In this document: positions 23,026 to 31,123 of the stretch, piece by piece
Layout of the letters: every line of letters starts with the position of its first letter
Numbering within the stretch: position 1 is the first letter of the stretch
DNA from: Amycolatopsis bullii
GTDB lineage: Bacteria; Actinomycetota; Actinomycetes; Mycobacteriales; Pseudonocardiaceae
Length of the DNA stretch: 64,000 bases
Direction: 5' to 3'
Assembly: GCF_014654205.1 (NCBI RefSeq)
Contig: NZ_BNAW01000004.1
Coordinates: forward strand, 1 to 64,000
Made by a program: the position numbers and the translations under genes
Notes under the pieces: generated by a model
Told to the model about the DNA's origin: nothing
The model's database searches: none
The model's input: the letters and a program-made list of their open reading frames with translations, nothing else

Positions 23026-24933
23026 TCAGCCCCACGCGCCGGCGGCGGCCTGCTCGCCCAGCGACTTCTTGTACTGCTCCAGCGCGACCAGATCGCCGAA
23101 CAGCGCGCGGTAGTCGTCCGGCGCTTCGACCGGCGACAGCCGCTGCAGCTTCCCCTTGATCTCCGCGATCTGCCGCCCGACGAGGCCTTCCTGCAGCCGC
23201 GCGAGGATCGAGGAGATGTACCGCGAGTCGACCTCGTCCTTGGCCTGCAACGGTTCCACGGCCAGCTCCGACAGCACCCGCCGGACCGTCCCTTCCGGAC
23301 AGTGCGGGGCGGCCGCGTCCAGCAACGCCGGCCCGGTCAGGCCCGAACCCGCGCCGCCCGCCTTCAGGACGGCCTCGTGGACGGCCACGTACACCGGGTG
23401 CGTGAACGCCTCCAGCGGCAGGGCGTCGTACTCCGGCCCGGCGATCGCGGGCTGCTGCAGCGCCGCCTTCAACGCTTCGCGCTGCACGGCGAACCGCGGG
23501 TCCTTCGGCGCCGGGCGGGCGATGTCCTGGGTGGGAGCGGCGGCCGGCACCGTCTGGGCCCGCGCCGGCTGCCGCATCGGCGCCCCGCCGCGCTTGTCCG
23601 TCGCGCCCGCGCTGCCGCGGACGCGGTTGACCACCTGCGCCACGTCCTGCCAGCCGACCCACCAGGCGAGCTTCGACGCGTAGCCGTCCCGGGCCGCGCG
23701 GTCCTTGATCGACGCCACCATCGGCACGGTCTTCTGCAGCGCCGCGACCTGCCCGTCGACCGAGTCGAGGTCGTAGTTCTTGAGCGTGCTGCGGATGACG
23801 AACTCGAACAGCGGCGTGCGCCGCGCGACCAGGTCCTTCACCGCGCTGTCGCCCTTGGCCAGCCGCAGCTCGCACGGGTCCATGCCGTCCGGCGCGACCG
23901 CGATGTACGTCTGGCCGGCGAAGGTCTGGTCGCCTTCGAACGCCTTCAACGCGGCCTTCTGACCTGCTTCGTCACCGTCGAAGGTGAAGATGACTTCGCC
24001 GCGGAAGGCGTCGTCGTCCATCATCAGCCGGCGAAGCACCTTCATGTGGTCTTCGCCGAACGCCGTGCCCGAGGAGGCGACCGCCGTCGGCACGCCCGCC
24101 GCGTGCATCGCCATCACGTCGGTGTAACCCTCGACCACGACCACCTGGTGCCGCTTCGCGATCTCGCGTTTGGCCAGGTCGAGGCCGAACATGACCTGGG
24201 ACTTCTTGTAGATCGGCGACTCCGCCGTGTTCAGGTACTTCGCCGAGATGCGGTCGTCTTCGAACAGCCGCCGCGCGCCGAAGCCGACGACGTCGTTGCC
24301 GACGTCGCGGATCGGCCAGACCAGCCGCCGGTGGAACCGGTCCATCGGGCCGCGCTGGCCCTCCTTGGACAGCCCCGCGGTGAGCAGCTCCTTGACCTCG
24401 AAGCCGCGGTTGAGCAGGAACTTCGTCAGCTTGTCCCAGCCGCCGGGTGCGTACCCGCAGCCGAACGTCTTCGCCATGGCGGCGTCGAACCCGCGCTCGG
24501 ACAGGAAGTCCCGTGCCGGGCGCGCCTCGTCGGTGATCAGCTGCTCGGCGTAGAACTCCTGCGCCAGGCGGTGCGCCTCGACCAGCCGGGTGCGGCTGCC
24601 GCGGTCGCGCTGGATCGTCGCGCCGCCGCCTTCGTAGGTGAGCCGGATGCCGACCCGGTCGGCCAGCCGCTCGACGGCTTCCACGAACGAGATCAGGTCG
24701 ATCTTCTGGATGAACTTGATCACGTCACCGCCCTCGCCACAGCCGAAGCAGTGGAAGGTGCCGTGCGTCGGGCGGACGTTGAACGACGGGGTCTTCTCGT
24801 TGTGGAACGGGCAGAGGCCCTTCAGGCTGCCCCCGCCGGCGCGGCGCAGCGCCACGTACTCCCCGACGACCTCGTCGATCCGGTTCCGCTCGCGCACCTC
24901 CGCGATGTCGCTCTCCCGAATCCGTCCTGCCAC
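23026..24933 (-). CDS. dnaG: DNA primase
   Basis: 635 residues from GTG 24933 (VAGRIRESDIAEVRERNRID), the canonical DnaG N-terminus. The CHC2 zinc finger is CPFHNEKTPSF with HCFGCGEGG near residues 40-65. The catalytic core is VVVEGYTDVMA with the Toprim acidic FDGDEAGQKA. A C-terminal DnaB-interaction domain follows after a low-complexity linker near residue 440. It synthesises RNA primers at the replication fork. In related actinobacteria dgt lies beside it, but here about 9 kb of accessory genes intervene. The gene diverges from the sigma factor gene with 63 bp between. Confidence 0.96.
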   Translation of the reverse strand: MAGRIRESDIAEVRERNRIDEVVGEYVALRRAGGGSLKGLCPFHNEKTPSFNVRPTHGTFHCFGCGEGGDVIKFIQKIDLISFVEAVERLADRVGIRLTYEGGGATIQRDRGSRTRLVEAHRLAQEFYAEQLITDEARPARDFLSERGFDAAMAKTFGCGYAPGGWDKLTKFLLNRGFEVKELLTAGLSKEGQRGPMDRFHRRLVWPIRDVGNDVVGFGARRLFEDDRISAKYLNTAESPIYKKSQVMFGLDLAKREIAKRHQVVVVEGYTDVMAMHAAGVPTAVASSGTAFGEDHMKVLRRLMMDDDAFRGEVIFTFDGDEAGQKAALKAFEGDQTFAGQTYIAVAPDGMDPCELRLAKGDSAVKDLVARRTPLFEFVIRSTLKNYDLDSVDGQVAALQKTVPMVASIKDRAARDGYASKLAWWVGWQDVAQVVNRVRGSAGATDKRGGAPMRQPARAQTVPAAAPTQDIARPAPKDPRFAVQREALKAALQQPAIAGPEYDALPLEAFTHPVYVAVHEAVLKAGGAGSGLTGPALLDAAAPHCPEGTVRRVLSELAVEPLQAKDEVDSRYISSILARLQEGLVGRQIAEIKGKLQRLSPVEAPDDYRALFGDLVALEQYKKSLGEQAAAGAWG

Positions 24934-24996
24934 CTCACCACAATAGATCGGACCTCGTCCACGGGGAGATGCGACCTCATCCGGCACACTCTTGGC

Positions 24997-25938
24997 ATGG
25001 CCTCCTCCACCGCCCAGGACACGCTCGCCGCGCAGTTCGCCGAGCACCGCAGTCACCTGATCGGGGTGGCCTACCGGCTGACCGGCACGCGCGCCGACGC
25101 CGAGGACGCCGTCCAGGAGTCCTGGTTCCGCCTGGCCGGGCTGGACGACGCGGGCCGCGCGGCGATCCGCGACCTGCGGGGCTGGCTGACCACGGTCGTC
25201 GGCCGGATCTGCCTCGACCGGCTCAAGTCGGCCGCCGCGCAGCGGGAGCGCTACGTCGGCAACTGGCTGCCCGAGCCGGTCGTCACGCCGTTCGGGCGGC
25301 CGGTCAGCGAAGACCCGCTGGACGTCGCGGTCCGCGACGACGGGCTGCGGATGGCCGCGCTCGTCGTCCTCGACAAGCTGACGCCGGAGCAGCGCGTCGC
25401 GTTCGTGCTGCACGACGCCTTTTCGGTGCCGTTCGCCGAGATCGCGGACGCGCTCGGCGTCTCGGTCGACGCCGCGCGCCAGTACGCCTCCCGCGGCCGC
25501 AAGGCCCTCGCCGACGCGGACCCGGCGCCGCGCATCCCGCTGGACGATCAGGCGAAGGTCCTCGAGAAGTTCGTCGTCGCCCTGCAGGCGGGCGACGTCC
25601 GGGCGATGACCGAGCTGCTGGCCCCGGACGTCGTGCTCATCGGCGACTCGAACGGCAAGGGCCGGACCACGCGCCAGCTCATCGTCGGCCCGGACAAGAT
25701 CGCCCGCTTCTTCGTGGGCCTCACGAGGAAGTACCCGTCCGGAGTGCTCACCAGCGGCACGCCGGTGCTCGTCAACGGCGACCTCGGGGTGTACCTCGCT
25801 CCGCAACCGGCCCGCGACGGCCTCTTCGCCCTCGACGAGCACGTGCAGGCGATGACCGTCCGCGACGGGAAGATCGTGGCGATCTACGACGTGGTCAACC
25901 CCGACAAGCTGGCCCGGATCACGCGTCCCGGCGCTTGA
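24997..25938 (+). CDS. ECF41-type sigma factor with SnoaL-like regulatory domain (SigJ-like)
   Basis: 313 residues. Sigma region 2 spans about 8-75 (AYRLTGTRADAEDAVQESWFRL) and region 4 about 120-172 (LTPEQRVAFVLHDAFS, EIADALGVSVDAARQYASRGRK). The ECF41 hallmark WLPEP lies in the linker at residues 90-94. A C-terminal SnoaL/NTF2-like domain ends with NPDKL at 301-305, the second hallmark. In this group the fused domain tunes sigma activity in place of an anti-sigma factor, and the target is often a neighbouring carboxymuconolactone decarboxylase-like gene (family knowledge). Such a gene with a matching promoter lies 1.4 kb away at 26753-27319. Confidence 0.92.
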   Translation: MASSTAQDTLAAQFAEHRSHLIGVAYRLTGTRADAEDAVQESWFRLAGLDDAGRAAIRDLRGWLTTVVGRICLDRLKSAAAQRERYVGNWLPEPVVTPFGRPVSEDPLDVAVRDDGLRMAALVVLDKLTPEQRVAFVLHDAFSVPFAEIADALGVSVDAARQYASRGRKALADADPAPRIPLDDQAKVLEKFVVALQAGDVRAMTELLAPDVVLIGDSNGKGRTTRQLIVGPDKIARFFVGLTRKYPSGVLTSGTPVLVNGDLGVYLAPQPARDGLFALDEHVQAMTVRDGKIVAIYDVVNPDKLARITRPGA

Positions 25939-26689
25939 CCCGCACGATCCCGGCCGCGAGCAGGACGGCGGCGAAGAGCCCGAAGTAGGCCAGCGCCCAG
26001 CCCGGGCCCAGCGGCGAATCGGACAGGACCGCGGCGTTGCCGCCGTCCCGGCCCGCGTTGGCCTCCCCGCTTCCGCTGAGGAACTTCGTGACGGCGTTCA
26101 GCGGCAGCCACCGGTGGATCGCCTGCCCGGCCCGCGGGATGAGCTGGACGAGGTTCTCGACCATCAGCGGGTAGGCGACGAGCACGGCCACCGCGCCGGC
26201 CGTGTACCGCACGAGCAGGCCGACGCCGACCCCGCAGACCGCGGCGAGGGCGAACACCGGGCCGGTCCCGGCGACGATCCGCCAGTCCGCGGCGCTCTCC
26301 AGGACGAGGTCGGCGTCCGGGGCGAGGACCCGGGCCACCAGCCAGGCCGTGAACGCGCCGGCCTCGCCCAGCAGGAAGGCGTAGCCGGCGACGAGCGCGG
26401 CCTTGGCCAGCAGCACCGGCGTCCGGCTCGGCACGGCCTGGAAGGTGCCGTGGATCGTGCCGGAGTGGTACTCGCTCGTGACGGCGAGCGCGGCCAGCAC
26501 CAGCACGGCGACCATCGCGAGCTGGTAGCCGGACTGCGTGCTGGCGACGGTGGGCGGCAGGTGGGCCTCCCCGGCGCTGAGCGCGGCGATCGCGGCCGGG
26601 AAAACCAGCGCCACCACGGTGAAGGTGCCGCACACCCAGGGCGTGGCGATGCTGAAGAGCTTGATCCGTTCACTGGCGACGAGGTGCAT
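25919..26689 (-). CDS. ABC-2 family transporter permease
   Basis: 256 residues from ATG 26689 (MHLVASERIKLFSIATPW); a GTG at 26698 is an alternative, and no strong ribosome-binding site marks either. Six hydrophobic segments and the SEYHSGTIHGTFQAVPSR loop are typical of actinobacterial ABC-2 permeases that pair with a BcrA-type ATPase. No ATPase gene is adjacent, so the partner must be encoded elsewhere. It lies 63 bp downstream of the CMD gene and may be co-transcribed. The 3' end overlaps the convergent sigma-factor gene by 20 bases. Confidence 0.8.
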   Translation of the reverse strand: MHLVASERIKLFSIATPWVCGTFTVVALVFPAAIAALSAGEAHLPPTVASTQSGYQLAMVAVLVLAALAVTSEYHSGTIHGTFQAVPSRTPVLLAKAALVAGYAFLLGEAGAFTAWLVARVLAPDADLVLESAADWRIVAGTGPVFALAAVCGVGVGLLVRYTAGAVAVLVAYPLMVENLVQLIPRAGQAIHRWLPLNAVTKFLSGSGEANAGRDGGNAAVLSDSPLGPGWALAYFGLFAAVLLAAGIVRVKRRDA

Positions 26690-26752
26690 GTGCAGAACGG
26701 TCCCGCGCCGGACCCCGGTGGCGCGTCCCACCGGGGTCGGGTTCGGCGCCTC

Positions 26753-27319
26753 CTACGGGAGCGGGACCCGGCACGCGTCGCCGGAGGTGAAGCCCTGGTC
26801 GACGATGCCGAGCGCGCTGTTCATCCGGGCGCGGGAGTTCTCCAGCGCGATCTGGTAGGTCAGCTCGAGGACGCCGTCGCGGCCGAACTCGCGCTCGAGC
26901 TCGGCGACCTGCTCGTCGGTCACGGTCACCCGGTCGCCGGACATCGCGTCGGCGTAGGCGAGCGCCAGCCGCTCCTGCCTGCTGAACGCGGGCGAGGTGG
27001 CGTAGTCGTCGATCTTCGTGAGCCGCTCGATGTCGAGGCCGTCGTGCTTCTGCAGCATGGTGCCGAAGTCGACGCACCACGAGCAGCCGATCCGCGTCGC
27101 GACCCGGTACACGGCCAGTTCGCGGACGTTCGCCGCCAGCTTCTTGGAGGCGCGTTCCACCAGCAGTTCGTGCACGACGTTCGCCCGCAGCAGGCCGGGG
27201 TGGTGCGCGACGACGGCCATCGGCTCCGGCACGGCGCCGTAGCGGCGGCCGGCGATCCGGTAGAACAGCCTGGTCAGCGGCCCGGCTTCCGAGGTCTTCT
27301 TCGCGGTGATGCGCGGCAT
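26753..27319 (-). CDS. Carboxymuconolactone decarboxylase/AhpD-like protein, probable ECF41 target
   Basis: 188 residues from ATG 27319. An AhpD/CMD helical fold carries the redox-type pair Cys79 and Cys82 in IGCSWCVDFG, then a conserved helix (YADAMS) and ELTYQIALEN. Family members are alkylhydroperoxidase-like or decarboxylase-like trimers; the CxxC suggests peroxidase or disulfide chemistry. A promoter matching the ECF41 consensus lies 33-59 bases upstream within the end of the MFS gene, and the ECF41 sigma gene is one gene away. The gene is therefore probably switched on by that sigma factor (inference). Confidence 0.88.
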   Translation of the reverse strand: MPRITAKKTSEAGPLTRLFYRIAGRRYGAVPEPMAVVAHHPGLLRANVVHELLVERASKKLAANVRELAVYRVATRIGCSWCVDFGTMLQKHDGLDIERLTKIDDYATSPAFSRQERLALAYADAMSGDRVTVTDEQVAELEREFGRDGVLELTYQIALENSRARMNSALGIVDQGFTSGDACRVPLP

Positions 27320-27341
27320 GGCGGTCTCCTTCGTCCGGTGT

Positions 27342-28700
27342 CTACGAGCTGGACGAGACGGCGTCGGCCGACGTGACACCGGGCGCTGTGAGCCAGGCCA
27401 CCAGCATCGTCACCGCCGCCGCGGCGAACACGACGGTGAGGCCCGGCGCGGCCAGCCCGCCGGTGGTGGCGAGCGCGAGCCAGCCGAACACCGCGGCCCC
27501 GCCCAGGCCACCGGCCTGCCGGGCGAAGGTCAGCGACCCCAGCGTGACGCCCAGCAGCGCCCGGTCCGCCCGCGTCTGGCCGAGCACGGTGTAGGCGGAC
27601 GTGCAGACGGCGAAGGCCGCGCCGATCGCGAACAGGCCCGGGGCCAGGAGCCCGGGTGCGCCGCCGAAGGCCGCCGCGACGGCGATCGCGGCGAGCCCGG
27701 CCGTGCCGAGCAGGCAGCCGGCCCGGCCCCACGCCGTCAGGTCCGGGTGCCGCCGGGCCAGTGCGGCGAAGGACGCCGACAGGACGAGCTGTCCCGCGGT
27801 CATGGCGGCCAGCAGCAGCCCGGTGCCCGCCGCGCCCGCACCGGAAGCGGCGACCAGGGCGACGTAGGTGAAGGTGCCGTAGAGCGCGGCACCCGCCAGG
27901 CCGTTGACCACCACCGCGCGCTTGAGGACGGCGTCGGCGAACACCTTCGGCGAGATCAGCGGGCTCGGCGTGCGGCGCTGCCGCCGGACGAACAGGAAAC
28001 CCGCCCCGACGGTCGTTCCCAGCAACACCGGCGTCCACAGTGGACTCCTGGCGAACGCATCGACCGTGCCGAGCGCGACGACGGCGGCACCCGCGACGGT
28101 CAGCAGCGCACTGCCCGGGACGTCGAACTTCTCCTTGTCCTGACGCGGTTTCGCGGGCAGTCCGCGCAAGCCGAGGACCAGGGCGGGCACGCTCAGCGGC
28201 AGGTTGACCAGGAAGATCCACCGCCAGCCGGGACCGGCCGCGAGCAGGCCGCCCAGCGGCGGTCCGCCGAGCGTGGCGGCCGCGAAGACGGCCGTCTGCC
28301 AGCCTTGGCGGCGCAGCAGCTCGTCGCGGTCGAACAGCTCGCCGAGCGCGCTCATCGCCGTGACGATCAGGCCGCTGCCGCCCAGCCCCTGCAGCGCGCG
28401 GGCGGCGATCAGCGACCCGAGATCGGGCGCGGCGGCGCACCACGCGGAGGCGGCGGCGAACACGAGAACCGACAGCGTGAAGGACACCCGGCGGCCGTAC
28501 AGGTCACCGAGCCTGCCGTGCAGCGGCGTCGCGACGGTCACGGTCAGCAGGCCGGCGGCGGTGACCGCGACGAGCCCGGTGCGGGCGTGCAGGTCCGCGC
28601 CGATCGACGGCAGGGCCGCGGTCAGGACCAGGCCGTCCAGCTGGGCCATGGCCATGCCGAGCAGGAGGCCGGCGTAGGCGAGGTTCCGAGATGCGTGCAT
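27342..28700 (-). CDS. MFS multidrug transporter (DHA2/EmrB-QacA type)
   Basis: 452 residues from ATG 28700 (MHASRNLAYAGLLLGMAMAQ), chosen because the following sequence is the normal first membrane helix. Motif A appears as GRLGDLYGRRV and motif C as GGPPLGG with GWRWIFLVNLP. Twelve to fourteen hydrophobic helices are visible. It is probably a proton-driven exporter of a toxic compound. It diverges from a MarR regulator with only 24 bases between start codons, all within a palindrome, so it is almost certainly repressed by that regulator. Confidence 0.9.
   Translation of the reverse strand: MHASRNLAYAGLLLGMAMAQLDGLVLTAALPSIGADLHARTGLVAVTAAGLLTVTVATPLHGRLGDLYGRRVSFTLSVLVFAAASAWCAAAPDLGSLIAARALQGLGGSGLIVTAMSALGELFDRDELLRRQGWQTAVFAAATLGGPPLGGLLAAGPGWRWIFLVNLPLSVPALVLGLRGLPAKPRQDKEKFDVPGSALLTVAGAAVVALGTVDAFARSPLWTPVLLGTTVGAGFLFVRRQRRTPSPLISPKVFADAVLKRAVVVNGLAGAALYGTFTYVALVAASGAGAAGTGLLLAAMTAGQLVLSASFAALARRHPDLTAWGRAGCLLGTAGLAAIAVAAAFGGAPGLLAPGLFAIGAAFAVCTSAYTVLGQTRADRALLGVTLGSLTFARQAGGLGGAAVFGWLALATTGGLAAPGLTVVFAAAAVTMLVAWLTAPGVTSADAVSSSS
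27352..27378 (-). promoter_or_regulatory. Candidate ECF41 promoter for the CMD gene
   Basis: On the minus strand, TGTCACG (27378-27372), a 16-base spacer and CGTC (27355-27352). The published ECF41 consensus, as I recall it, is TGTCACA in the -35 and CGTC in the -10 region. Initiation near 27344 would leave about 25 bases before ATG 27319. The element lies inside the last codons of the MFS gene. Confidence 0.6.
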
Positions 28701-28735
28701 AAAGCACACGTTATAACGTGTCTTATGCACGCATC
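28690..28735. promoter_or_regulatory. MarR operator palindrome containing both start codons
   Basis: A 16-bp perfect palindrome, ACACGTTATAACGTGT (28706-28721), is flanked by a second perfect pair of 13-base arms (28690-28702 and 28723-28735). Both divergent start codons (28700 minus, 28725 plus) lie in the outer arms, leaving no room for ribosome-binding sites. The transcripts are probably leaderless and the MarR protein would cover both promoters and starts. Confidence 0.8.
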
Positions 28736-29174
28736 AATCGAGGGTGGACCGGCCCTGTTCCGCCTGGTCCGGCACTGGGCGCGCCAGTGGGCCCCGGACG
28801 TCGTCGAGCGGTTCGGCGAGGACACCCCGCCGTCGTGGACCGTGCCGAACCTGTTCGTCATCCAGGCCGTCGACGGCACGGCGGGCGACGAGGTGACCGT
28901 CGCGGACGTGGCCCGCCAGCTGGGCGTCGACCGCTCGGTGGCCAGCCGGATGGTGGCCGAAGCGGCGCGAGAGGGCTTCGTCGCGCGCTCGACGTCGACA
29001 CGCGACGCGCGACGCGCAGTCCTCACCCTCACCGACACGGCGAAGGAATTCCTCGACGCTTCACGGGCCCACCAGCGTCAGGCGTTCGAAGCGCTGGTGG
29101 GCCATTGGGCGGAGGAGGACCGCGAGCGCTTCGCCGGCTACCTGAGCCGGCTCGCGGGCGAGGTCCTCGGTTAG
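28725..29174 (+). CDS. MarR-family transcriptional regulator
   Basis: 149 residues from ATG 28725. It has a winged helix-turn-helix core (VTVADVARQLGVDRSVASRMVAEAAREGFVARSTSTRDARRAVLTLT is the region, about residues 60-102) flanked by dimerisation helices. This is typical of ligand-released repressors. Its divergent partner is a drug exporter, and the shared 16-bp palindrome is the expected binding site. The first four residues MHAS are identical to those of the MFS protein because the palindrome encodes both N-termini. The ligand is unknown. Confidence 0.9.
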   Translation: MHASIEGGPALFRLVRHWARQWAPDVVERFGEDTPPSWTVPNLFVIQAVDGTAGDEVTVADVARQLGVDRSVASRMVAEAAREGFVARSTSTRDARRAVLTLTDTAKEFLDASRAHQRQAFEALVGHWAEEDRERFAGYLSRLAGEVLG

Positions 29175-29875
29175 GCCAGGATCGCGTTCAGCGCCTCCCA
29201 GGCGTGCCACGCCCGGGTGACGCCGAACTGGGCGTTGAACCGCAGGGCCGCCCGGACGTCCTCCGGCGCCGCACCGCCCCGCAGCGCGCGCCCGACGTGC
29301 GTGCGGAAGGTGTCGGCCAGGGTCTGGTAGTGGACGTCGACACTGAGGCTGACCAGCCCGCGCTCGCGCTCGCTGAGCGTGCCCGGCCCGTGCCCGGTAC
29401 GCATCCGCGACTGCAGGTCGAAGTAGCCGGTGAAGTGCGGGTCCAGCTCGGTCAACCGGGCCCGCACCGCGTCCGGCAGCGGGCTGGGCGCCGCGTCCGG
29501 CCCGGTCGACACGAGTTCCGGGGCCAGCAGTTCGGCGTCCGGGCGCGGCAGGCCGAGCTGCGCTTCGAGCTCGCTGATCCGCTCGATGCCGGCGGTGGCG
29601 GCGTGGTAACCGCAGTCGTACGAGACGAACCGCAGCAGCTCACGAATGTCCCCTGTGGACACTCCGGCCGCCAGCCCGGCCCGCACGTGCGCCGCGAACG
29701 CCAGGCCGAGGCTCGCCTGGCAGACGTCGGCCGTGACGCACAGGAAGGTCTTCTCGCGGTCGGTCAGCTCGGGGATCGACCGGACGTACCGCGCGGTGGC
29801 CCCGACCATTTGGGCGAAAACCGGGTCGAGTGCGGCCAGCCGTTCGAGGTTCGACGGCGTTTCGGTGGTGGTCAA
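29171..29875 (-). CDS. Double CMD/AhpD-like domain protein
   Basis: 234 residues from TTG 29875, which has GGGAG seven bases upstream; an ATG at 29950 lies inside the operator region and is less likely. Two tandem carboxymuconolactone decarboxylase-like helical repeats are visible: residues about 25-115 (LTDREKTFLCVTADVCQASLG, LLRFVSYDCGYHA) and about 150-230 (LSERERGLVSLSVDVHYQT, ALRFNAQFG). The CxxC peroxidatic pair is missing in both. It is probably a lactone decarboxylase-like or structural relative rather than a peroxidase. The divergent TetR gene and two shared operators indicate repression by that regulator. The 3' end overlaps the MarR gene by 4 bases. Confidence 0.75.
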   Translation of the reverse strand: MTTTETPSNLERLAALDPVFAQMVGATARYVRSIPELTDREKTFLCVTADVCQASLGLAFAAHVRAGLAAGVSTGDIRELLRFVSYDCGYHAATAGIERISELEAQLGLPRPDAELLAPELVSTGPDAAPSPLPDAVRARLTELDPHFTGYFDLQSRMRTGHGPGTLSERERGLVSLSVDVHYQTLADTFRTHVGRALRGGAAPEDVRAALRFNAQFGVTRAWHAWEALNAILA

Positions 29876-29907
29876 GCTCTGCTCCCTCAGTTTGCTGAAC
29901 GTACGTA

Positions 29908-29948
29908 GCGCTACAGCTGTAGTGCGAATGACGCTACACCTGTAGCGC
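29908..29948. promoter_or_regulatory. Pair of TetR-type operator palindromes
   Basis: Two related inverted repeats, GCGCTACAGCTGTAGTGC (29908-29925) and ACGCTACACCTGTAGCGC (29931-29948), share the core GCTACA-N2-TGTAG. They lie between the divergent CMD-like gene (start 29875) and the TetR gene (start 29977). Centre-to-centre spacing is 23 bases, so two dimers could bind about two helical turns apart. Confidence 0.75.
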
Positions 29949-29976
29949 AATGGGTGTCCAGCTACACTGGGCGCCG

Positions 29977-30576
29977 ATGGAAGAGACCAGACGCCGCCCG
30001 AACGCCCGCGGCAAGGGCGAGCTGCTGCGCGAAGAGATCGTCACGGCCGCCGTCGGCATGCTCGACGAACTCGCCGACGACGAGGCACTGTCCCTGCGGG
30101 CGGTCGCGCGCGCGGTGTCGATCGCGGCGACGTCGGTCTACCTGCACTTCCCGGACCGCGACGCCCTGGTGCTGGCCGCCATGCGGCGCTGCCACGAGGA
30201 ACTGGTCGCGGCCGGCGACGAGGCCGCCGCGGCGGCCGCCGGCCCGGCGGACGCCCTCCGCGCCCGGATCCTGGCGCAGGCCGCGTGGGCCCAGGAGCAC
30301 CCCGGGCTCTACAAGGTGCTCCACGAAAGCGCGGTCCACCGGCGGCACGGGATGCCGTTCAAGGAGGTGATGGTCGCCCGCACGGTCGAGGCGGTCCAGG
30401 CGTGCATGGACGCCGGTGTCGCCCCGGCCGACGACGCCACGACCGTCGCCATCGACCTGCGGACCGCCGTCAACGGCATGCTGGCCCAGCGGATCAACGA
30501 GCCCGACCTGCCCTGGCCGCCCGCGGCCGAGCAGCTGGACCGGTTCCTGGTCAAGCTGGTGGGCCTGCGGCGGTAG
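29977..30576 (+). CDS. TetR-family transcriptional regulator
   Basis: 199 residues from ATG 29977. The N-terminal helix-turn-helix (about residues 20-65) contains LSLRAVARAVSIAATSVYLHFPDRDAL, the TetR signature. The ligand-binding C-terminal domain has the TetR_C_13-like pattern seen in actinobacteria (LPWPPAAEQLDRFL at the end). It is divergent from a CMD-like gene with twin operators between them, so it probably represses that gene and itself. The inducer is unknown. Confidence 0.88.
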   Translation: MEETRRRPNARGKGELLREEIVTAAVGMLDELADDEALSLRAVARAVSIAATSVYLHFPDRDALVLAAMRRCHEELVAAGDEAAAAAAGPADALRARILAQAAWAQEHPGLYKVLHESAVHRRHGMPFKEVMVARTVEAVQACMDAGVAPADDATTVAIDLRTAVNGMLAQRINEPDLPWPPAAEQLDRFLVKLVGLRR

Positions 30577-30583
30577 CGGCCGG

Positions 30584-31123
30584 CTACTCCCCCGTGCTGC
30601 CGTCGATCGCCTCGCGGACCAGGTCGGCGTGGCCGTTGTGGCGGGAGTACTCCTCGACCATGTGGACCAGGATCCAGCGCAGGGTCGGCGCGCTGCCGTC
30701 CCGCCGGGGACGCCGGGCCCGCTGCGCCAGATCGCCGTCCGCCACGGCCTCCGCCACCGCCGCCCGCGACCGCTCGACCGCGGCCGCCCAGAGCTCGCGC
30801 AGCTGCTCCGGGGTGTCGCCGGCCGCGGAATCCCAGTCCCAGTCCGGCGTGGCAGCCCAGTCGACGGCGTCGAAGGGCGCCATCCGGTCCCGGCCCCACA
30901 GCACGTGGGAGAACCAGTGGTCCTCCACGTAGGCCAGGTGCTTGAGCAGCCCGCCGAGCGTCATCGTGGACGGCGGGTGCGTCGCGCGCAGGGCCGCCGC
31001 GTCCAGCCCCGCGCACTTCCAGGCCAGCGTCGCGCGGTGGAAGTCGAGGAAGCCCAGCAGCGTGGCCGCTTCGTCGCCGTCGAGGGGCGGCTCGGGCCGG
31101 CCCTCTTCGTCCACAGTGGTCAC
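30584..31123 (-). CDS. DinB/DUF664-family putative metalloenzyme
   Basis: 179 residues from GTG 31123, whose GTGA overlaps the stop of the membrane-protein gene. A four-helix DinB-like fold is visible, with metal-ligand histidines in LLKHLAYVEDHWF and HMVEEYSRHNGHADLVREA. DUF664 members are often thiol-dependent (mycothiol or bacillithiol) transferases; the activity here is unknown. It is the last gene of a three-gene unit with the serpin and membrane protein, coupled by two 4-base overlaps. Confidence 0.82.
   Translation of the reverse strand: MTTVDEEGRPEPPLDGDEAATLLGFLDFHRATLAWKCAGLDAAALRATHPPSTMTLGGLLKHLAYVEDHWFSHVLWGRDRMAPFDAVDWAATPDWDWDSAAGDTPEQLRELWAAAVERSRAAVAEAVADGDLAQRARRPRRDGSAPTLRWILVHMVEEYSRHNGHADLVREAIDGSTGE

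Noticed and set aside
22717-25938. 1073-codon plus-strand frame across dnaG
   Set aside because: Only its last ~313 codons (from 24997) are real, the ECF41 sigma factor; the rest mirrors dnaG and has no protein signature.
26689-26731. Longer start for the ABC-2 permease
   Set aside because: The upstream residues are Arg/Gly-rich and precede the normal MHLVASERIKL start of such permeases.
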